Shown here: positions 4,800 through 6,262 of the stretch, one piece after another | Position numbering within the stretch: the stretch's first letter is position 1 | Layout of the letters: each line of letters starts with the position of its first letter | Assembly: GCA_028697875.1 (NCBI GenBank) | Contig: JAQVEQ010000160.1 | Span: 1-6,262 of the forward strand | Direction: 5' to 3' | From: Novosphingobium sp. | Lineage (GTDB): Bacteria > Pseudomonadota > Alphaproteobacteria > Sphingomonadales > Sphingomonadaceae | Length of the DNA stretch: 6,262 nucleotides | Program-made: the position numbers and the translations under genes | Notes under the pieces: generated by a model | The model's input: only the letters and a program-made list of their open reading frames with translations | Told to the model about the DNA's origin: nothing | Database searches by the model: none

Positions 4800-4834
4800 C
4801 GCGCCTGCCCTAGGGCGCGCTCCCGAAAGGGAGC
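4800..4834 (+). promoter_or_regulatory. Hairpins over the hom ribosome-binding site
   Basis: Two adjacent small stems lie just before hom. The first pairs CGCGCC (4800-4805) with GGCGCG (4814-4819). The second pairs GCTCCC (4819-4824) with GGGAGC (4829-4834) around a GAAA tetraloop. The purine-rich AAAGGGAG (4826-4833), the only good Shine-Dalgarno sequence for the ATG at 4838, is inside the loop and 3' arm of the second stem. Folding would hide part of the ribosome-binding site. The two stems share only base 4819. Confidence 0.45.
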
Positions 4835-4837
4835 ATC

Positions 4838-6145
4838 ATGGTTGAACCGCTCAATATCGCACTTGCAGGTCTTGGAACTGTCGGCACCGGCGTCGTTCGT
4901 CTGATCGAGACGAACGCGGAGCTGATTGCACGGCGCGCGGGCCGCCCCATTCGCATTGCGGCCGTGAGCGCGCGTGACCGCACCAAGGACCGGGGCGTCG
5001 ACTTGTCGTCCTACGTCTGGGAGGATGATCCGGCGGCCCTGGCATCGCGTAGCGATGTCGACGTCGTGGTGGAGCTGGTCGGCGGTTCGGATGGGCCGGC
5101 CCTGACGCTGGCGCGGGGCGCGATCGGTCAGGGCAAGGGACTGGTCACGGCCAACAAGGCGATGATCGCGCATCACGGGCTGGAGCTGGCGGCGGCGGCC
5201 GAAAAGGCCGGTGTCGCTCTCAAGTTCGAGGCTGCCGTCGCCGGCGGCATCCCGGTGATCAAGGGGCTGAGCGAGGGCGCCGCGGCCAATGCCATCGAGC
5301 GCGTCTACGGAATTCTCAACGGCACCTGCAACTACATCCTCTCCACCATGGAGGATACCGGCGCGGATTTCGGCGACGTGCTCGCCGATGCACAGCGCCT
5401 GGGCTATGCCGAGGCGGACCCGACGTTCGATATCGAAGGGGTCGACGCTGCGCACAAGCTCGCGATCCTCGCGGCGATCGCGTTCGGCGTGCGCTTGCGT
5501 TTCGACGCGGTCGAGACCATGGGCGTTTCGCGGGTCAAGGCCGCCGACATCGAGCAGGCCCACGCCCTGGGCTATGTCATCCGCCTGATCGGCACGGCCG
5601 AGATCGACCGCAGCGAAGGCGACATGCGGCTGTATCAGCGCGTGCGCCCGCATCTCGTGCCGGTCGGTCATCCGCTCGCGCATGTCGACGGCCCCACCAA
5701 TGCGGTCGTCGCCGAGGGCAATTTCATGGGGCGCCTGCTGTTCCAGGGCGCTGGCGCCGGCGATGGCCCGACCGCGAGCGCGGTCGTTGCCGACATCATT
5801 GATATTGCCCGCGGCGAGAAGGGTGCGGCCTTCTCGATGTCGGCCGGTGAGCTGGAAGCGATGGAGCCTGCATCCACCGGCCACCGGGTGGGCCGCTCCT
5901 ACATCCGCTTCACGGTCCCCGATCGTCCGGGCGTCCTTGCCGAGATCACCGCCGCCATGCGCGATGCCAATGTCTCGATCGAAAGCCTGATCCAGAAGGG
6001 CGATCCCGACGACGACGGCGAAGTGATCATCGCCATGGTCACGCACGAGGTGCCGGAAAGCGCCGTGAACGCGGCGCTGCATATCCTCGAGGGGTCGGAC
6101 AGCCTGACCGTGCAGCCGCTGGTGATGCAGATCATCGGCGAATAG
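4838..6145 (+). CDS. hom: Homoserine dehydrogenase (EC 1.1.1.3) with ACT domain
   Basis: The 435-residue enzyme reduces aspartate 4-semialdehyde to homoserine with NAD(P)H in the cytoplasm, the branch leading to threonine, isoleucine and methionine. The N-terminal nucleotide-binding domain has GLGTVGTGV (11-19) and VTANKAMI with K107. The catalytic domain has EAAVAGGIP (131-139), the family signature GILNGTCNYILSTM (158-171) and GYAEADPTFDIEGVDAAHK (189-207). E192, D198, D203 and K207 have the same spacing as the substrate and catalytic residues E208, D214, D219 and K223 of the yeast enzyme. GAGAGDGPTASAVVAD (304-319) closes the domain. The C-terminal ACT domain (about 354-431, beginning SYIRFTVPDRPGVLAEI) is the usual site for threonine feedback. 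There is no fused aspartokinase. The ATG at 4838 is supported by AAGG seven bases upstream and by the start of the Rossmann fold. Length and motifs indicate an intact gene. Confidence 0.97.
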   Translation: MVEPLNIALAGLGTVGTGVVRLIETNAELIARRAGRPIRIAAVSARDRTKDRGVDLSSYVWEDDPAALASRSDVDVVVELVGGSDGPALTLARGAIGQGKGLVTANKAMIAHHGLELAAAAEKAGVALKFEAAVAGGIPVIKGLSEGAAANAIERVYGILNGTCNYILSTMEDTGADFGDVLADAQRLGYAEADPTFDIEGVDAAHKLAILAAIAFGVRLRFDAVETMGVSRVKAADIEQAHALGYVIRLIGTAEIDRSEGDMRLYQRVRPHLVPVGHPLAHVDGPTNAVVAEGNFMGRLLFQGAGAGDGPTASAVVADIIDIARGEKGAAFSMSAGELEAMEPASTGHRVGRSYIRFTVPDRPGVLAEITAAMRDANVSIESLIQKGDPDDDGEVIIAMVTHEVPESAVNAALHILEGSDSLTVQPLVMQIIGE

Positions 6146-6155
6146 GAATTTCGCA

Positions 6156-6198
6156 GCACGCCGTAAGCACACCGCGTTGCGATGCGCTTACGGTGCGC
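6156..6198. terminator. Stem-loop between hom and the convergent gene
   Basis: CCGTAAGC (6161-6168) and GCTTACGG (6186-6193) form a perfect 8-bp stem. Outer bases 6156-6160 and 6194-6198 extend it by four more pairs (one G-T) with one mismatch, around a 17-nt loop. It starts 11 bp after the hom stop codon, and its right arm contains the TAA of the apparent minus-strand gene at the edge. No T-run follows on either strand, so termination is inferred from position and stem strength only. Confidence 0.5.
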
Positions 6199-6262
6199 GG
6201 AGTTCCCCCTTGGCGATCTTGTCCGCGTCTGAGCCGGCAGGGGCCTCGGGAATGGTGGAAAG
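6188..6262 (-). CDS. C-terminal end of an unidentified minus-strand gene
   Basis: Reading the minus strand from the right edge, one frame stays open for 24 codons and ends with TAA at 6190-6188. It encodes a plausible hydrophilic C-terminus ending DKIAKGELRAP. The opposite strand here gives an unlikely Arg/Trp/Pro-rich peptide. The stop codon falls inside the right arm of the stem-loop, as seen at the other convergent junction in this window. Too little is present to name a product, and the frame could still be open by chance. Confidence 0.4.
   Translation of the reverse strand, partial: LSTIPEAPAGSDADKIAKGELRAP

Noticed and set aside
4505..6172. A 555-codon open frame on the minus strand opposite hom
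   Set aside because: It lies antisense to a clear homoserine dehydrogenase, and its protein is rich in Arg, His, Asp and Ala, as expected from the shadow frame of a GC-rich gene. It has no recognisable domain.
1..6262. CRISPR array, insertion sequence, tRNA, toxin-antitoxin or phage-defence genes
   Set aside because: No regular repeat-spacer pattern, no transposase, no terminal inverted repeats with target duplications, no tRNA-like fold and no defence domains were seen.

Overview
The window looks like a chromosomal segment of a GC-rich alphaproteobacterium, most likely a member of the Sphingomonadales (Novosphingobium, Sphingomonas or Erythrobacter type). This rests on the style of the TonB C-terminal domain with its cysteine pair, the tonB-exbB-exbD-exbD order, the C-terminus of a ligase-associated Lhr-type helicase, and an ACT-domain homoserine dehydrogenase of alphaproteobacterial length. 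The assignment comes from family knowledge, not a database search. No mobile element, CRISPR array, tRNA or rRNA is visible.

Layout from left to right. (1) 1-290, plus strand: the last 96 or so codons of a probable ligase-associated DEXH-box (Lhr-type) helicase. (2) 283-322: an 11-bp inverted repeat that contains the helicase stop codon and separates it from the convergent Ton cluster. (3) 328-3553, minus strand, read right to left: tonB (2897-3553), exbB (2055-2828), a long divergent exbD (1395-1928), a second exbD (931-1365), then a strong intrinsic terminator (864-895), and a third exbD (328-756) that appears to have its own sigma70-like promoter (794-822). (4) 3554-3903: a 350-bp divergent intergenic region with two pairs of exact direct repeats, a 9-bp inverted repeat, a T/A tract and a good plus-strand promoter (3847-3875). 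(5) 3904-4749, plus: an exported protein of unknown function with a clear signal peptide. (6) 4838-6145, plus: hom, homoserine dehydrogenase, whose Shine-Dalgarno sequence lies in the 3' arm of a small tetraloop hairpin. (7) 6156-6198: another stem-loop at a convergent junction, followed by the apparent C-terminus of a minus-strand gene running off the right edge (6188-6262).

How the genes work together. TonB, ExbB and ExbD form the inner-membrane motor that uses the proton gradient to energise TonB-dependent outer-membrane transporters. The ExbB pore residues and the single conserved membrane Asp of each ExbD are present, so all components look functional. There are three ExbD versions for one ExbB and one TonB: a divergent 177-residue form and two closely similar 142-144-residue forms. 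The second of these similar forms lies behind a terminator and may be expressed independently. hom (threonine, methionine and isoleucine biosynthesis from aspartate semialdehyde) is functionally unrelated. It may share a transcript with the exported protein upstream.

I see no clearly novel system here. The points most worth checking are the triple exbD arrangement with its internal terminator and promoter, the stem-loops between cistrons, the repeats in the divergent promoter region, and the hairpin over the hom ribosome-binding site.
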